This document shows positions 10,703-21,855 of a DNA stretch of 64,000 nt, piece by piece. A program made the translations under genes and the position numbers. Below the pieces are notes generated by a model. That model ran no database searches, was not told where the DNA came from, and saw nothing but the letters and a program-made list of their open reading frames with translations. Source of the stretch: Maniola hyperantus (lineage: Eukaryota > Arthropoda > Insecta > Lepidoptera > Nymphalidae); the NCBI RefSeq assembly GCF_902806685.2, contig NC_048554.1, positions 11,036,001-11,100,000 of the forward strand. Reading direction: 5' to 3'. How positions within the stretch are numbered: the first letter of the stretch is position 1; each line of letters starts with the position of its first letter.

Positions 10703-10750
10703 TTCACTATGTAGTTACAAACTGAAATCAATTTGTAACTACATAGTGAA
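10703..10750. repeat. Perfect 19-bp hairpin
   Basis: TTCACTATGTAGTTACAAA at 10703-10721 is the exact reverse complement of 10732-10750, with a 10-base loop. The stem extends imperfectly outward through A/T runs. AT-rich, no element ends seen. Confidence 0.7.
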
Positions 10751-10769
10751 ATTTTATTTTTATTTTTAT

Positions 10770-10865
10770 TCATTATAGGTATACGCTTGACCACAATCAC
10801 ACCTGATGGGAAGTGGTGATGTGGCCTAATATGGGACGCGTTTACCTAGAAGATGCCTATTCACT
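10770..10865 (-). repeat. 3' tail of a second SINE family (minus)
   Basis: The phrases CTTGACCACAATCACACCTG, ATGGGAAGTGGTGATG and TTTACCTAGAAGATGCC are the reverse complement of the tail of the element at 21551-21850 (CAGGTGAAATTGCAGTTAAG). Divergent copy. Confidence 0.55.
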
Positions 10866-11380
10866 CTTGTTTTAATTGCGCTCTGAAGCAATTTTTTTTT
10901 ATTTGTGTCGAGCAGGGAATGAACCTACCCAAATTGTGGTCATTAGAACCCCACGGTGGGGTAACTCGCCGACACCTACGACCGAACAAACACTCAATAC
11001 AAATATGGACTGTGTAAGTTTGTGACCTCCCGAAATTTTCCCAGGGTAACACGTTTATGGAAGTTTTTTCAAGCTATTTATGAATGAAATTGTGTGCTGA
11101 GATGACTGGCCGTATGCCAGCGGTATTTTATACGTTTTTTTTATTAGCCCGGAAGTAGACATAGGATTTGTAAACCGTTAAGCGAGCTGCAGTTACAATA
11201 ATATTGAAGTTTTCAGCTTTGATTTTATTGGACCGAGGTCTAAACGTCTGCTCCGTGTAAAATATACGGATCTTAATAATAAACAAATAGAATAAAATAA
11301 ATTAATAGGAATATTTTAAGCTATGGGAGCAAATACATAATTTGATTACGATCGGTGTTAGATGAAGATATATCTTCATC

Positions 11381-11436
11381 TTTTACGAGCGTTTCATATA
11401 TCTTTCTGTAGAAAGATATATGAAACGCTCGTAAAA
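11381..11436. repeat. Perfect 26-bp hairpin with 4-base loop
   Basis: 11381-11406 (TTTTACGAGCG...ATATCTTTC) is exactly inverse to 11411-11436, loop TGTA. A shorter palindrome, GATGAAGATATATCTTCATC, sits just upstream at 11361-11380. No known element is recognisable. Confidence 0.8.
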
Positions 11437-11461
11437 TATAGGTACTTGTATAGGTAGTTGT

Positions 11462-11705
11462 CGAACCCCTTGGCGCAATGATAGCGCTATGGTCTTACAG
11501 GTAGGTAAGTGGAAGGTCCCGAGGACCCGAGCTCAAGTTTTCAGGACTATTTGAGCTAAAGCGTCACTGGTCTGCTCTGGTGAGAGAAAGCCGTGGTTAA
11601 TTACTACTCTACCGGCAAAGCTGTACCGCCATGCTGTCCCGCATTGTGCGGGTGTGCGGTGCGGGGCGTCCCCACTCCGATTGCCATCTCGACCTGTCAT
11701 GGTTT
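11462..11705 (+). repeat. Second SINE family head joined to GC-rich repeat
   Basis: TTGGCGCAATGATAGCGCTATGGTC and GGAAGGTCCC resemble a tRNA-like head (compare 21551-21850), then CTCTACCGGCAAAGCTGTACCG from the body. From about 11640 it changes to the GC-rich repeat also seen at 766-895 (GGGGCGTCCCC, CGACCTGTCATGG). Confidence 0.5.
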
Positions 11706-12284
11706 GTCAGGACCGTATTTCAAGAATTAACAATTTCGTCTTTCTTAATTTTATTCAAAGAAAAAATTATTATACGAATTGCCTTATCATGTTGATGTTG
11801 CCTTATCATAAGTTAAAATTTGGTTGATAATCTCGAATCTAAATATAATTAAAAAGAGTTATTTATTTTTAATTAACGCCAAGCCCTAAACGACGGCCAG
11901 TGTTATCAGATAAAGGGAAAGATATTATCAAAAATTGTGAAGGCGGAATTATTTTAATTTTTATAGTGAAACGGACGCCGAAACGCAATTCATTCGTAAA
12001 TTAATTAACTTTAATTATTTTTCAATTGGGATTTAATTCTAATTAACGATATGTTTTTCTTACTAATCGTCTTATTAGAAGATATCGGTCGATCTCTGTA
12101 GAAGGCAAGTGGGAATCTGAAAAACTCGTAAAATCTCGGGAGCATTGCGTGTGATTGCTTTAGGGATGGCAACTGGCAATACGGTAGGGTAGGTATTTGA
12201 CAACTAATCAAATCAGTAACTTTTTATTAAACGGCAAAACGAGCACTTAGTATGCGATATTCTATGAAAAAATACGTTCACGAA

Positions 12285-12450
12285 CTATTAATTTGTGACG
12301 TCACATCATAATGACGTACTTTTATAGTTTAATCGATAATTTAAAATGGTTAACTGGTTAACACTTAAAACTAACAAAGGACGTGGATTTTACGTAAGTA
12401 TTTTGGAAGACCCTCTATTTAATAATCACTGAGAAATAATTTATTTTTGA
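12285..12450 (+). repeat. Interspersed repeat, GACGTCACATC...TGAGAAATAATTTA family
   Basis: Shares order and phrases with 60120-60330: GTGACGTCA, TTTGACGTACTTTT-like, AACACTTAAAACTA, TTTTGGAAGA, ACTGAGAAATA. A dispersed family; class unknown. Confidence 0.5.
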
Positions 12451-12459
12451 TGTAGTCAA

Positions 12460-13600
12460 ATACCGAATGATATCTACCTATTGAAATAATTAATTTTATT
12501 CTATCCTAAGTTTACCCACGACTTTGTCTGCATGGAAATAGGTACATTTTTTGGAAATACCATGGACACAGAATATATAATAGTACTACCATGGGTAGAT
12601 ACCTACTCACTGTTATAACTCGAGGATAAAAAGCTACATTTGCTGGGAAATCTTATTAGGCTATCTTTGTGCCAAACCACAGAATATAATATAATAGTAC
12701 CTACTAACGTAGCCAAACGAAGATCGATTCAGTGGCCAAGCCATAATGTATTTACTATTTAGTTGATTACCTAAGGAAGCTTCTCATAGGTACGTTACGT
12801 GCCTACTACGTATCAGGTTCCAGAATCGTGAGAACTTTGCATAGGTACTTTATTTAGGAAAAAACTGTTCTATAAGATAATATATTTGTATAAATTTAAA
12901 AATCATTGTTATATTTCCCGAATTTAGTACACAATTAACATAATATTTTGTAAATTCATTCATTCAATATTAATTAGTATTATTTATATTTTCCGTCCGT
13001 ATTACTTACGGACATATTGTTTTGAACATCTTGTGCCTATACGGTATGTATTATAATTTCGCACGTATTTTTGTTTTTTTTTAAATTCTTTACTTTTAAG
13101 GGCCGTTTATACATAGGTTACCTTAAAAAGGCTTTTATGCCAGCCCCATCGGGCAGCCCTATACTAACGATCTCCTGATAGGAAGCGTGGGCGGTTACAT
13201 ACTGATTACTGACGAACAGATTTGATACTCTATACATTATACTTCTACGTTAATACATATGTATATTTGATGATGATACAGCCTCAGTCATCATAATTTA
13301 TCTAGGGTGGTAAAATATTTGAAACTTTTTCATATAGTATAGACATCGCCCAAGATTTTCCTTATGTTTTTACACATAACCCTATCAAAAATCATACCAT
13401 AGAACGGCGCGATTAGTTCGGAATCATTTTGAGGAACACAAAAAAGTCGTAAACACATAATAACACGGCACAGAGGCCGGGCAGCTCAGCCTCTAATTAG
13501 GAAGACGCAGCGGCCTGCGCAGACGCAGCGATTGATTCCACCGCTGTCATTTTGTGTTAATTGGTAATCTGTATGCTAAAGGAAGTTATGGATATAGAAT
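12460..13600. other. Gene-free stretch with faint repeat fragment
   Basis: At 12520-12700 GATAAAAAGCTACATTTGCTGGG and CACGACTTTGTCTGCATGG echo the GCGGGCATCAGCTAGT family in degraded form. Otherwise AT-rich DNA with no gene recognised. Confidence 0.35.
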
Positions 13601-13623
13601 TTTAATACAGTACACGGCAGAAA

Positions 13624-13912
13624 TGGATGGCCGCCTTCTAATCGGATGCCGGGGGTTCGATCCCGGGCACGCACCTCTAACTTTTCGGAGTTATGTGCGT
13701 TTTAATTAATTAAATATCACTTGCTTTAACGGTGAAGGAAAACATCGTGAGGAAACTTGCATGCCTGAGAGACCTCCATAATGTTCTCAAAGGTGTGTGA
13801 AGTCTACCAATCCGCATATGGCCAGCGTGGTAGACTATGGCCAAAACCCTTCTCACTCTAAGAAGAGACCCGTGCTCTGTAGTGAGCCGGTGATGGGTTG
13901 ATCATGATGATG
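13624..13912 (+). mobile_element. 5'-truncated tRNA-derived SINE inserted into a foldback MITE
   Basis: Starts inside the tRNA head (GGCCGCCTTCTAATCGG), keeps the B box GGTTCGATCCC, the whole body and the ATGATGATG tail. A 12-bp duplication ACACGGCAGAAA lies on both sides (13612-13623 and 13913-13924). That duplicated sequence is the outer end of the MITE that continues from 13925, so the SINE landed in its terminal repeat. Confidence 0.85.
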
Positions 13913-13924
13913 ACACGGCAGAAA

Positions 13925-14088
13925 GTAATGTACACCGGCCTTTAGGATGACATTTCGGCTTTGTAGAGCGTTGTCTCTGTCACTCATACCTATATGACGT
14001 TTTGTCGGTCTCAATGACAGGGACAACGCTCTACAAATCTGCTATCTCCTTCTAAATGTCGATGTACATTACTTTCTGCCGCGTACTG
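13925..14088 (+). repeat. Foldback MITE, GGCAGAAAGTAATGTACATCG family (copy 2, interrupted)
   Basis: Continues GTAATGTACACCGGCCTTTAG and ends CGATGTACATTACTTTCTGCC followed by GCGTACTGTA. Its left terminus was duplicated by the SINE at 13624. The best-preserved inner phrases of the family are here (CTTTGTAGAGCGTTGTCTCT, GACAACGCTCTACAAA). Confidence 0.75.
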
Positions 14089-14104
14089 TAAGTATTTATT
14101 CTTC

Positions 14105-14375
14105 ATCGTAACCCTCTTGGCAGAGTGGTCTTCTTCACTCTGGGCTGGTTTCCGCACTTAAACGTTTCCGTCTGTTGTGCGTCAGAAGAGTGATCGTGGT
14201 CATCATGAAGCAACGTCTTTGAGGGCAGATGTTTTATGCCTCACGAGCATTCGCCACTTCCCCTGCTGGCCTACAGTCTGGTACGTTCGTGTAAGGGACG
14301 CCCACACCAAACTTAATTTGGTGGGTCCATCGCATGGGCGACCTTCCACCTCCTCTGGTTTAAATATTTATCGAT
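14105..14375 (+). repeat. Interspersed repeat, CTGGGCTGGTTTCCGCACTT family
   Basis: TGGGCTGGTTTCCGCACTTA and AACGTTTCCGTCTGTTGTGC recur at 58490-58555 and, reversed, at 28080-28125 (GGAAACGTTTAAGTGCGGAA). The rest, ending GGTGGGTCCATCGCATGGGC, is probably the same element. Class unknown. Confidence 0.5.
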
Positions 14376-14389
14376 TCTAAATAAAGTGG

Positions 14390-14570
14390 TACTAATAGCC
14401 TATTGGTTGAGACGTCTGCCTCCTATTTGGGAGCTTGGGGGTTTGATCCCGGGAACGCACCTCTTACTTACTTACCGCCAGGCGTGGCGGACTTATTGCC
14501 TAAAGCCTTCTCATTCTGAGAAGAGACCTTGTTCAGTAGTGCGCCGGTGATAGTTTCATCATAATTATGT
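14390..14570 (+). mobile_element. tRNA-derived SINE, internally deleted
   Basis: Head AATAGCCTATTGGTTGAGAC, B box GGTTTGATCCC and tail CGGTGATAGTTTCATCATAA are present, but about 130 bp of the body is missing compared with full copies. Confidence 0.75.
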
Positions 14571-14984
14571 CCCTATTATTAAGTAAAGTTTGCCTTAGTT
14601 TTGCAGTTTCGTAGTTTCTTACATGATTTATTGCACGAAGTTGTCCCAAAAAATCTTTTAAAATAAAATATAACTTTACTACTCATAGGTATTTATTATG
14701 TTAGGCATAGATAATGGAGAAATAAATCAATATCTGGTAAGAACTACAACCGCAAATATCTTATTCGCTTTTTACAAAATATAAAGGCATGTCCACATAA
14801 ATCCGACTGGAAGGGGTCGGGGCACCTCGTTTTGACAAATGATTTGGTGAACGAAGCTCGAGTGGCGAACTAAATTTTTTTACAAATTTCAAAAAAAGTC
14901 TTCCAAGCTCACCTGTTTTTAATATAAGGTTTCGACTTAGTTTCGAATATAATTTGATAGAGAGACCATAGCGTAAATGTTTCA

Positions 14985-15125
14985 TCACTACCCATAATAT
15001 TATAAATGCAAAAGTGGGTTTGTTTGTTAGTTTATTGGTTTATTGGTTTGTTGGTGTATCCTTCAATCACGCCGAGGCGGAGCACGGATTGATGGGTCTC
15101 AACATTCTTCTCCATCACCATATCT
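14985..15125 (+). repeat. AAATGCGAAAG-family repeat fragment
   Basis: AATATTATAAATGCAAAAGTG, GGTTTGTTGGTGTATCCTTC and ACGGATTGATGG mark the 5' part; the CAGCTAGT end is missing. Confidence 0.65.
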
Positions 15126-15137
15126 TAAGAACGTCTA

Positions 15138-15592
15138 TTTTTAGAGTTCCGTACCTCAAGAGGAAAAAAGGAACCCTTATAGGATCACTTTATTGTCTGT
15201 CTGTATGTCCGTCCGTCTGTCCGTCGTGTCTGTCAAGAAAACCTTAGGGTACTTCTCGTTACAATCATGAAATTTGTAGGTAGGTAGGTCTTATAACACA
15301 AGTAAAGGAATAAATTCGAAAATCGTGTTTTTTTAGTTACATCATAGAATAAAAATTGTGTTCATGAACAAATATTAGTACTTTCAGTTTTCGAAGTAAG
15401 ATAACTAGATATGTCAAGTGGGGCATCATATGAAATGTCTTCATCTGTGCATTCTAAAACAGATTTTTATTTATTTTTATGCATAATAGTTTTTGATTTA
15501 TCGTGCAAAATGTCGAAAAAATACGACTGTAATATGAAATCCTCGGTGCATGAGTCTGACTCGCCCTTGGTCGGTTTTGTTCTTCTCACTAC
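15138..15592 (+). repeat. GGGTTCCGTACC-family repeat, near full length
   Basis: Runs from AGAGTTCCGTACCTCAAGAGG through AACCCTTATAGGATCACTTT, the GTCTGTCTG tract, AATCATGAAATTTGTAGGTA and CATATGAAATGTCTTCATCT to GACTCGCCCTTGGTCGGTTTT. Open frames inside it are incidental. Confidence 0.8.
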
Positions 15593-16063
15593 GAGTAGGT
15601 ATCTTTTCAAAGTCATTGTTGCATCTAAACTTATCAGTCTTTTAGTCATTTTGAAAAATGATTAAGTTGTCTTTAAAGTCTGTTAAGGTTATAAACATGT
15701 TATGAACCTAAAACAAATACGGTTATTAATTAGGAACTTGAGTAAGTATGCCTTTAAAAATGCTTTATTTCCCGAAACGTAAAATATATATTGAAGATAA
15801 TAATATATCAGTGAATTAAGCCATATATTTAACACAATGGGCCTTTATTTCGAACGCGACAAAAAAGTGCTTTATCTCTGTTTCGAAGGTGAGGACAACA
15901 AAAAAGTGGTTAACTATTGAGTAAATGGAAATATTTTGAGTTACTGGCCATGTTTTAAACAGAAACGTAAAAAGCACAATACATGTCATATAATACTACG
16001 ATACCAACCAACTATCCGTTTGTCCGTCAACACAACGTCCTTGAAACAAGGAACTAAGTATAA

Positions 16064-16490
16064 GTTTTTAGGGTTCCGTACCTCAAAAGGAAAAACGGAA
16101 CCCTTATAGGATCACTTTGTTGTCTGTCTGTCTGTCTGTCAAAAAACCTACAGGGTACTTCCCGACCTAGAATCATGAAATTTGGCAGGTAGGTAGATTT
16201 TATAGCTGACATTTGGGGAAAAATCTGAAAAACGTGAATTTAGGGTTAGATCACACAAAAAAAATGAAATTGTGGTCATGAACTAATAATTAGTGTTTTC
16301 AACTTTCGAAGTGAGTGACTATATCAAGTGGGGTATCATATGAAAGGTCTTCACCTGTACATTCTAAAACAGATTTTTATTTATTTTTATGCATCATAGT
16401 TTTTGAATTATTGTGCTAAATGTCGAAAAAATACGACTGTAGTACGGAACCCTCATTGCGCGAGCCTGACTCGCACTTGGCCGGTTTTTT
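16064..16490 (+). repeat. GGGTTCCGTACC-family repeat, full length
   Basis: Best-preserved plus copy: TTAGGGTTCCGTACCTCAAA at the start and GACTCGCACTTGGCCGGTTT at the end, about 425 bp, with the internal phrases in the order seen at 15138-15592. Confidence 0.8.
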
Positions 16491-16942
16491 TCTATAATCC
16501 ATTTAAATATTCACCAAGGAACCTTAGGCCTTTTTTTATAATCCACTCAAAACAGACAAGTCTATAATGCAACGTGCAGCATACGACACAGGTACACTGC
16601 TAAACATGCAGGAAACGCAAGCCATCAAGCAAGCAATAAGCACCACCACCACGCAAGCTGCAACGCCACACTAATCCTCCAAAACACACTTAATGTTGAC
16701 AGCTGTGTGTGTGGTGTGTGTGTCAATTTAGGAATTTATGATTTCAGAACAGGCTCAGGTTCAAAGACTTCGGAATTTTGACATGCCTAGTACATCAATG
16801 CCATCATTGATGTATTTGCATGGCTCCAAGTGATTTAGCGTTCAGGTACGATACCGCAAAACTATTGTTACTTAAGGTACGCCACTATTGATAAGATCGT
16901 AGTCAAAAGATAACTCGAGAGTGAAGACATGTGTATAGTACG

Positions 16943-17095
16943 CGAGAGAAAGTAATGTACATCGACCTTTAGAAGGTCACCCCTTTACCCATGCAAAAAA
17001 TCACGTCAATCCGTTGCTCCATTGTTGCGACGTGATTGAAGGACAAACCAACAAACAAACACACTTTCGCATTTATAATAAAGGTACCTACTGAT
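16943..17095 (-). repeat. Two repeat fragments: half MITE then AAATGCGAAAG-family piece
   Basis: 16943-16977 is one end of the foldback MITE (AAAGTAATGTACATCGACCT). It is followed at 16978-17095 by the minus-strand 5' part of the AAATGCGAAAG family (ATGCAAAAAATCACGTCAAT, GTGATTGAAGGACAAACCAA, TTCGCATTTATAAT). Confidence 0.65.
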
Positions 17096-17365
17096 TGGAA
17101 TTCTTTGGATTTTTTGTTGGTGGTGCGTATTGCTGGACTGCTGTGGCATGCGAACCAAATTGCGGAACACAGCTAGTGTCATTATCAATTAAATCCATCT
17201 GGTTGAAGCCGGGGGCGATACGAGTCATAAATAAAATATTTTCACTACGAAGTACCAACAGCTGATCGCTTGCAGACTATTTTTTATGAGAACGACTAAT
17301 TTCAAGATGTAGTTCAGAAAAAAAAATTGTGTTGGAAACATTGAGTTGCTGTATTATAGAGGCTG

Positions 17366-17664
17366 TGGTAGCCTAGTGGTTAGGACGTCCGCCTTCCAAT
17401 CGGAGGTCGGGGGTTCGATCCCGGGCACGCACCTCTAACTTTTCGGAGTTATGTGCGTTTTTAAGTAATTAAAATATCACTTGCTTTAACGGTGAAGGAA
17501 AACATCGTGAGGATACCTGCATGCCTGAGAGTTCTCAATAATGTTCTCAAAGGTGTGTGAAGTCTGCCAATCCGCACATGGCCAGCGTGGTAGACTATGG
17601 CCAAAACCATTCTCACTCTGAAGAGGAGACCCGTGCTCTGTAGTGAGCCGGCGATGGGTTGATC

Positions 17665-17694
<30 letters not shown>
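17366..17694 (+). mobile_element. tRNA-derived SINE, full length with target-site duplication
   Basis: A 13-bp duplication ATTATAGAGGCTG flanks the copy (17353-17365 and 17695-17707). The tRNA-like head has A box TGGTAGCCTAGTGGTTAGG and B box GGTTCGATCCC. Body phrases include GAAGGAAAACATCGTGAGGA, and the 3' end is a (ATG)n run after GGTTGATC. This is the best reference copy of the family in the window; a pol III promoter should be present. Confidence 0.92.
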
Positions 17695-17697
<3 letters not shown>

Positions 17698-17759
17698 ATA
17701 GAGGCTGAACAAGAGCCTGTGAGTCAAGTCATTGTGTGATTGTGAGATTAGTCAAGCCT

Positions 17760-17928
17760 GTCCCCCAATTTTGTAAGAATAACAATTTCATGGCTATCGA
17801 AATCGTCAAGAATTCTGCCCTTTGATTGGCTGTGAAAAAATGTAAACAGCGAATCAACCAATCAAAGGGCAGAACTTCTTGACGATTGCGATAGCCATGA
17901 AATGGTTATTCTTACACAATTGGGGGGC
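17760..17928. repeat. Foldback element with ~60-bp inverted arms
   Basis: Left arm TCCCCCAATTTTGTAAGAAT through CTATCGAAATCGTCAAGAA and CTGCCCTTTGATTGG; the right arm is its near-perfect inverse ending CTTACACAATTGGGGGG. Arms start and stop together, consistent with a MITE; no coding capacity. Confidence 0.8.
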
Positions 17929-18011
17929 GTGTCTAAGTAAAGCGTATAGGAGAAACCAATTACTGCCACGTGATAATCATAATCAGTAATCACAAATGTT
18001 ATAACGCGTAA

Positions 18012-18155
18012 AATTTAACTCATCACGCGGCACGCGCCATTGTAACTTTTTGTGTCTAATTGCATGTCAAAACTTTATTTTAAAGATGAACCGTACTTTT
18101 GACATGACAGTTGACACATAAAGTTAAAATGGCGCGTGAGGAGTCATTTTGTACG
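18012..18155. repeat. Foldback element with GCGCGCCAT-like arms
   Basis: The left end CTCATCACGCGGCACGCGCC is matched by right-end GGCGCGTGAGGAGTCATTT read inversely. Inner pairs TTTTGTGTC / GACACATAAA and ATGTCAAAA / TTTTGACAT also fold. Imperfect, so older than the neighbouring palindrome. Confidence 0.65.
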
Positions 18156-18435
18156 GACCCTATATTCAATGTACTCTGTGGTACGGACTATAAGCTCCTT
18201 TGATGTATGAAGATCTCTCCTCCAGAGCTATTTAACTCAATGGATATAAAATATAGAGCCTACTGATACTTGACAGCCTATTTACACTGTTTTATTTATA
18301 TGGTATCTTTTATTTATAATAACAATAAATACTGGTAGGTACCTCGTTGTTTTAATAGAGTACTAAATTTAATTATTTTTTGTTTTTGTTTTAATGAACG
18401 TTATTTTAGCGTTTAAACCACCGTGAGTGATTTCC

Positions 18436-18595
18436 ATTCTAAATAATATCTGTCCCGGCTTTACTCACGTGTGTAGTCGGTGCCGTGCCGTGCCGTTTTG
18501 ACGTGCCGCGGTTTTGACTGACCGCGGCACGTCAAAACCGCGGCACGGCACCGACTACACACGTGAGTAAAGCCGGGACAGATATTATTTAGAAT
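18436..18595. repeat. 160-bp near-perfect GC-rich palindrome
   Basis: Left arm ATTCTAAATAATATCTGTCC, then CGGCTTTACTCACGTGTGTA and GTCGGTGCCGTGCCG; the right arm 18520-18595 is its inverse, ending AGATATTATTTAGAAT. Only a few central bases do not pair. Middle composition is far more GC-rich than surroundings. A 12-bp phrase AATGAACGTTAT occurs upstream (about 18393) and at the right edge (18593), which may be a target-site duplication of a slightly larger unit. Confidence 0.85.
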
Positions 18596-18819
18596 GAACG
18601 TTATCTTTATTACTAGTGACTCGCCCCGACTTTCCTCGGGATTAAGTTACTACTATGAGATTCTATTATTATGTATTGGATATATTGAAAAGTTAATAAA
18701 ATCCATTTCGCATTTTTTGTATCTTTTATGTTTGTATGTGAATGGTAAAATGGTATAGTGAAATAGGGGTTTGAATTTTTGTTGTCTACGCGGACTAACT
18801 CGCGAGCATAAGCTAGTCC

Positions 18820-19042
18820 ATACTAATATTATAAATGCGAAAGTGTGTCTGTCTGTTTGTCTGTCTGCTAGCTTTTCACGGCTCAACCGTTCAACCGATT
18901 TTGACGAAATTTGGTACAGAGGTAGCTTGCGACGCGGGGATGGACATAGGCCACTTTTTATTCCGGAAAATCAAACAGTTCCCACGGGAATTTTTAAAAC
19001 CTAAATTCACGCGGATGAAGTCGCGGGCAACAGCTAGTTTTT
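18820..19042 (+). repeat. AAATGCGAAAG-family repeat, full-length variant
   Basis: Starts ACTAATATTATAAATGCGAA and ends GAAGTCGCGGGCAACAGCTAGT-like. The middle (TCAACCGATTTTGACGAAAT, TGGTACAGAGGTAGC) differs from the 41330 copy, marking a subfamily. Confidence 0.75.
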
Positions 19043-20780
19043 TATTAAGTTAAAAAGTTATTGTACCTACTACGTGTCATGTAGAAAAATAGTAACCTAT
19101 TTAAAATACATTTGTATCGATTAAGAATTTAAAATGGGTGTAATTATATAATTAAAACGCATGTGCATTTAAAACGAACGTTCAGCGTTGCGAATGCCAC
19201 TTCAATTCGTTATTTTAATGTGTACAAATGAGGTAGAATCTTGAGATTTATCTTCAGAATTTGGCTTTCGCTAACTAAAAAAATGTTTTCTCAAGAAAAT
19301 AGTATCAGTGTAAGAACCTATTTGTTTTCTGTAAAAGCCATGTTAAGAACATATTGATTTTTCAATAAAATTAAAACAAAATATTTTGACACAATATCTA
19401 ACAATTTCCTTATAATTGCCATGTTGGTGACTTCTGACTGCAGCATTAGTGTAAAATCGTATTCATAATGTACCTATTAAGTCAATAACGGATTAAAAAT
19501 AATTAATTTTAAACAAAAAAGCAGAACAATTATTCCAGGTCCAATGTCAACCTCAATAAAATTTGAAAAGATTTTCTTCTTGGTTTCAGTCTATTCCAAA
19601 ACAAAAATCTGTTTGGCTACCTACTATTTTATATTTCCATATCATAACAGGGCACTGTCTGCCAGCCCGCACTGGACCCAGCGTGGCAGTCTATGACCTA
19701 AACCTTTCCGAGAGGAGACTCAGTGCTCAGTAGTGAACCGGCGATGGATAGATCATGAAGAACATGGCACCTAATAATTAAAAAACAAAACAAAAAATTA
19801 CTGCTTCATAAAACTACGTAAAAAAGATATCTTCAGGTTAGTCAGCACATTATAATCACCTGTACAGTGTTTCCCCATTCGCAACAAAACACCTGTTCAT
19901 GCGATCAGGTGTTTCAAACACCCCATGTCTTTACTACTTTCACAATCATTCGACTTGTACGCCATATACAATATACATTGACTGCTCATAAACAACATTC
20001 ATTATATTGCAGTATGTTGATTTGGAAATAACCCGCAATGTATTATAAAAAAGCAGAGGTGTAAATGTAACTAAAACAACTTTTATGTATAGTAGGAATA
20101 CGTTCATTCATATTTTTAGTAGAGTCGCTCCCGTTACAAATTGTTTCATTTGAACTTGGAAGGCTGCGGATCAATAGATAGATAATAAAGTTAATATTTT
20201 ATTAGTTACTAATCTATTGCATTTAAATAATTATATTATTTATTAGAGACATTTGTTTTCATGTAACTGCAGTTTATTATAACTACCTATTGCGAAATTA
20301 ATTCCAAACAGACCTTAGGTTTTAGAGGTTTCTATTTTCTAAAGTTAAAGAGTTTTCTTCGGGGGAGGAAAAAATCCTTACGGCGGACTTATCTGCCTGT
20401 TCGCACATACTAAAATAACCTCCCCATGTCTATCAAGGTGAGCACGCAACTGCGTAGGCAGTTCCGTGCTCACTCCTCAGCTTCGTGCTGACCTCCTAAA
20501 TTTCTATCTTTTTCCTTCTCTGCTCTTCTTATCATTACAGCCCTCAGCATTTGGCTATATCGTTGCCAGGCGTCTTCGCTCGACAGCATGCGCGCTATAA
20601 GTTTACGTGCATTCACACCACAGAGTACATTGATTCACACCCTCCGCGTGGGTGCGAACGCACGTGCTCGTCCCTAGCGCTTCTGACCTTAGGTCGGCAC
20701 AATCAGGACTTTCAAAGATTGCGCATCTAGCCTAGTCTAGCGTAACTTTTCAAAGTAGACCCGCATCATATAGAATCATA
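19043..20780. other. Gene-free stretch with small repeat fragments
   Basis: A SINE 3' fragment lies at 19655-19765 (CAGCGTGGCAGTCTATGACC, CGGCGATGGATAGATCATG). At 20390-20700 a block richer in GC (GAGCACGCAACTGCGTAGGC, GTGGGTGCGAACGCACGTGC) probably derives from another transposon, which I cannot name. No exon is supported. Confidence 0.4.
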
Positions 20781-20783
20781 TAA

Positions 20784-21040
20784 GCTTCGATCCCGGGCAC
20801 GGACTTCTATCTTTTCGGAGTGCGTTTTAAGAAATTAAATATCACTCGCTATAACGGTGAAGGAAACCTGCTGAGAGTTCTCCTTAATGTTCTCAAAGAC
20901 GTATACGTGAATTCTGCCAATCTGCACTTGGCAAACCCTGGTATGGTGGACTATGGCCAAAACACTTCTCACTCTGAGAGGTGACCTGTGCTCTGTAGTG
21001 AGCGGACGATGGGTTGATCATGATAATGATGATGATATTG
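20784..21040 (+). mobile_element. tRNA-derived SINE, 5'-truncated
   Basis: Begins at the B box (CTTCGATCCCGGGCACGG), carries the body with small deletions and ends GATGGGTTGATCATGATAATG. Confidence 0.8.
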
Positions 21041-21550
21041 TATGAAGACGTTGCTAGTCAGCTAATCATTTTTCGAAAATGAAAAAGTATCTAAATATTA
21101 GGTAGTTATGTAGATTTAAATCGCTCCAGCATTGCGTGACATAATTATTACAGATCAGCAGATCAAATACCGGGAGCATGCTAGTTTGCATTGTCTCTGG
21201 CAATAAATTTGGCGGCATAGACGTGAAACAAGTAGACATAGCGTAGTTCTAACGACGAGGCAGAAGTGTGTCAGTTAGGGCACCTGGCGCCGCAAGGTGC
21301 GTGGCATGTGCCGCCGACAACTGCCAGACTAGCGAGGGGTGACCACGTGCTCTTCTGCCGTCATTTGCTAAACTGCGGCCAGCGGTATATACAGTGCGAC
21401 AAGGCTATTTTGGCGCGTGGCGAAAATCGGAACTAACGCTGCCGTCAAGTGTCCCCTTTGTTCTTGTTTGAATATTCTATGCCTTTGTTCTCCAACAGCG
21501 CCCCCTGTCAATGTCATTCAAGTGCCAAGAAAGCCTTGTTGCACTGTAAG

Positions 21551-21850
21551 TGTTTTGACGACCTCCCTTGCGCAGTAGTGAGACCTGTTGTCTTATTAGT
21601 GGGAGGTCCCGGGTTCGATCCTCTTCAGGAGGAATTTTCTCTGGTCTGGTCTGGTCTGGTCTAGTGGGAGGCTTCAGCCAGGGCTAGTTACCACCATGTC
21701 AGCAAAGCCGTGCCGACAAGCGATTTAGCGTTCCGGTAAAGGGGTATTGGGTTAAATAAAAACTGGCATACCTCTTCCTAGTTAGCTCCCTTTTATCTTA
21801 ATTGCATCATCACTTACCACCAGGTGAAATTGCAGTTAAGGGCTAACCAA
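21551..21850 (+). mobile_element. Second tRNA-headed SINE family
   Basis: Head CCTTGCGCAGTAGTGAGACC with B box GGGTTCGATCC. Then a TCTGGTCTGG run, GGGAGGCTTCAGCCAGGGCT, AGCAAAGCCGTGCCGACAAG, AAGGGGTATTGGGTTAAATA and a tail ACCAGGTGAAATTGCAGTTA. Distinct from the ATGATG-tailed SINE. Related pieces at 10770, 11462, 23745, 28905, 46605, 53275 and 53525. Confidence 0.7.
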
Positions 21851-21855
21851 ATCTG

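Noticed and set aside
17366..17440. tRNA gene (A and B boxes present)
   Set aside because: The tRNA-like head is continuous with the SINE body, has target-site duplications and recurs many times in the window; no cloverleaf with a paired acceptor stem is apparent.
17461..17727. Histidine-run protein (minus)
   Set aside because: The His run is the translation of the SINE ATG/ATC tail; the same happens at 41848-42144.
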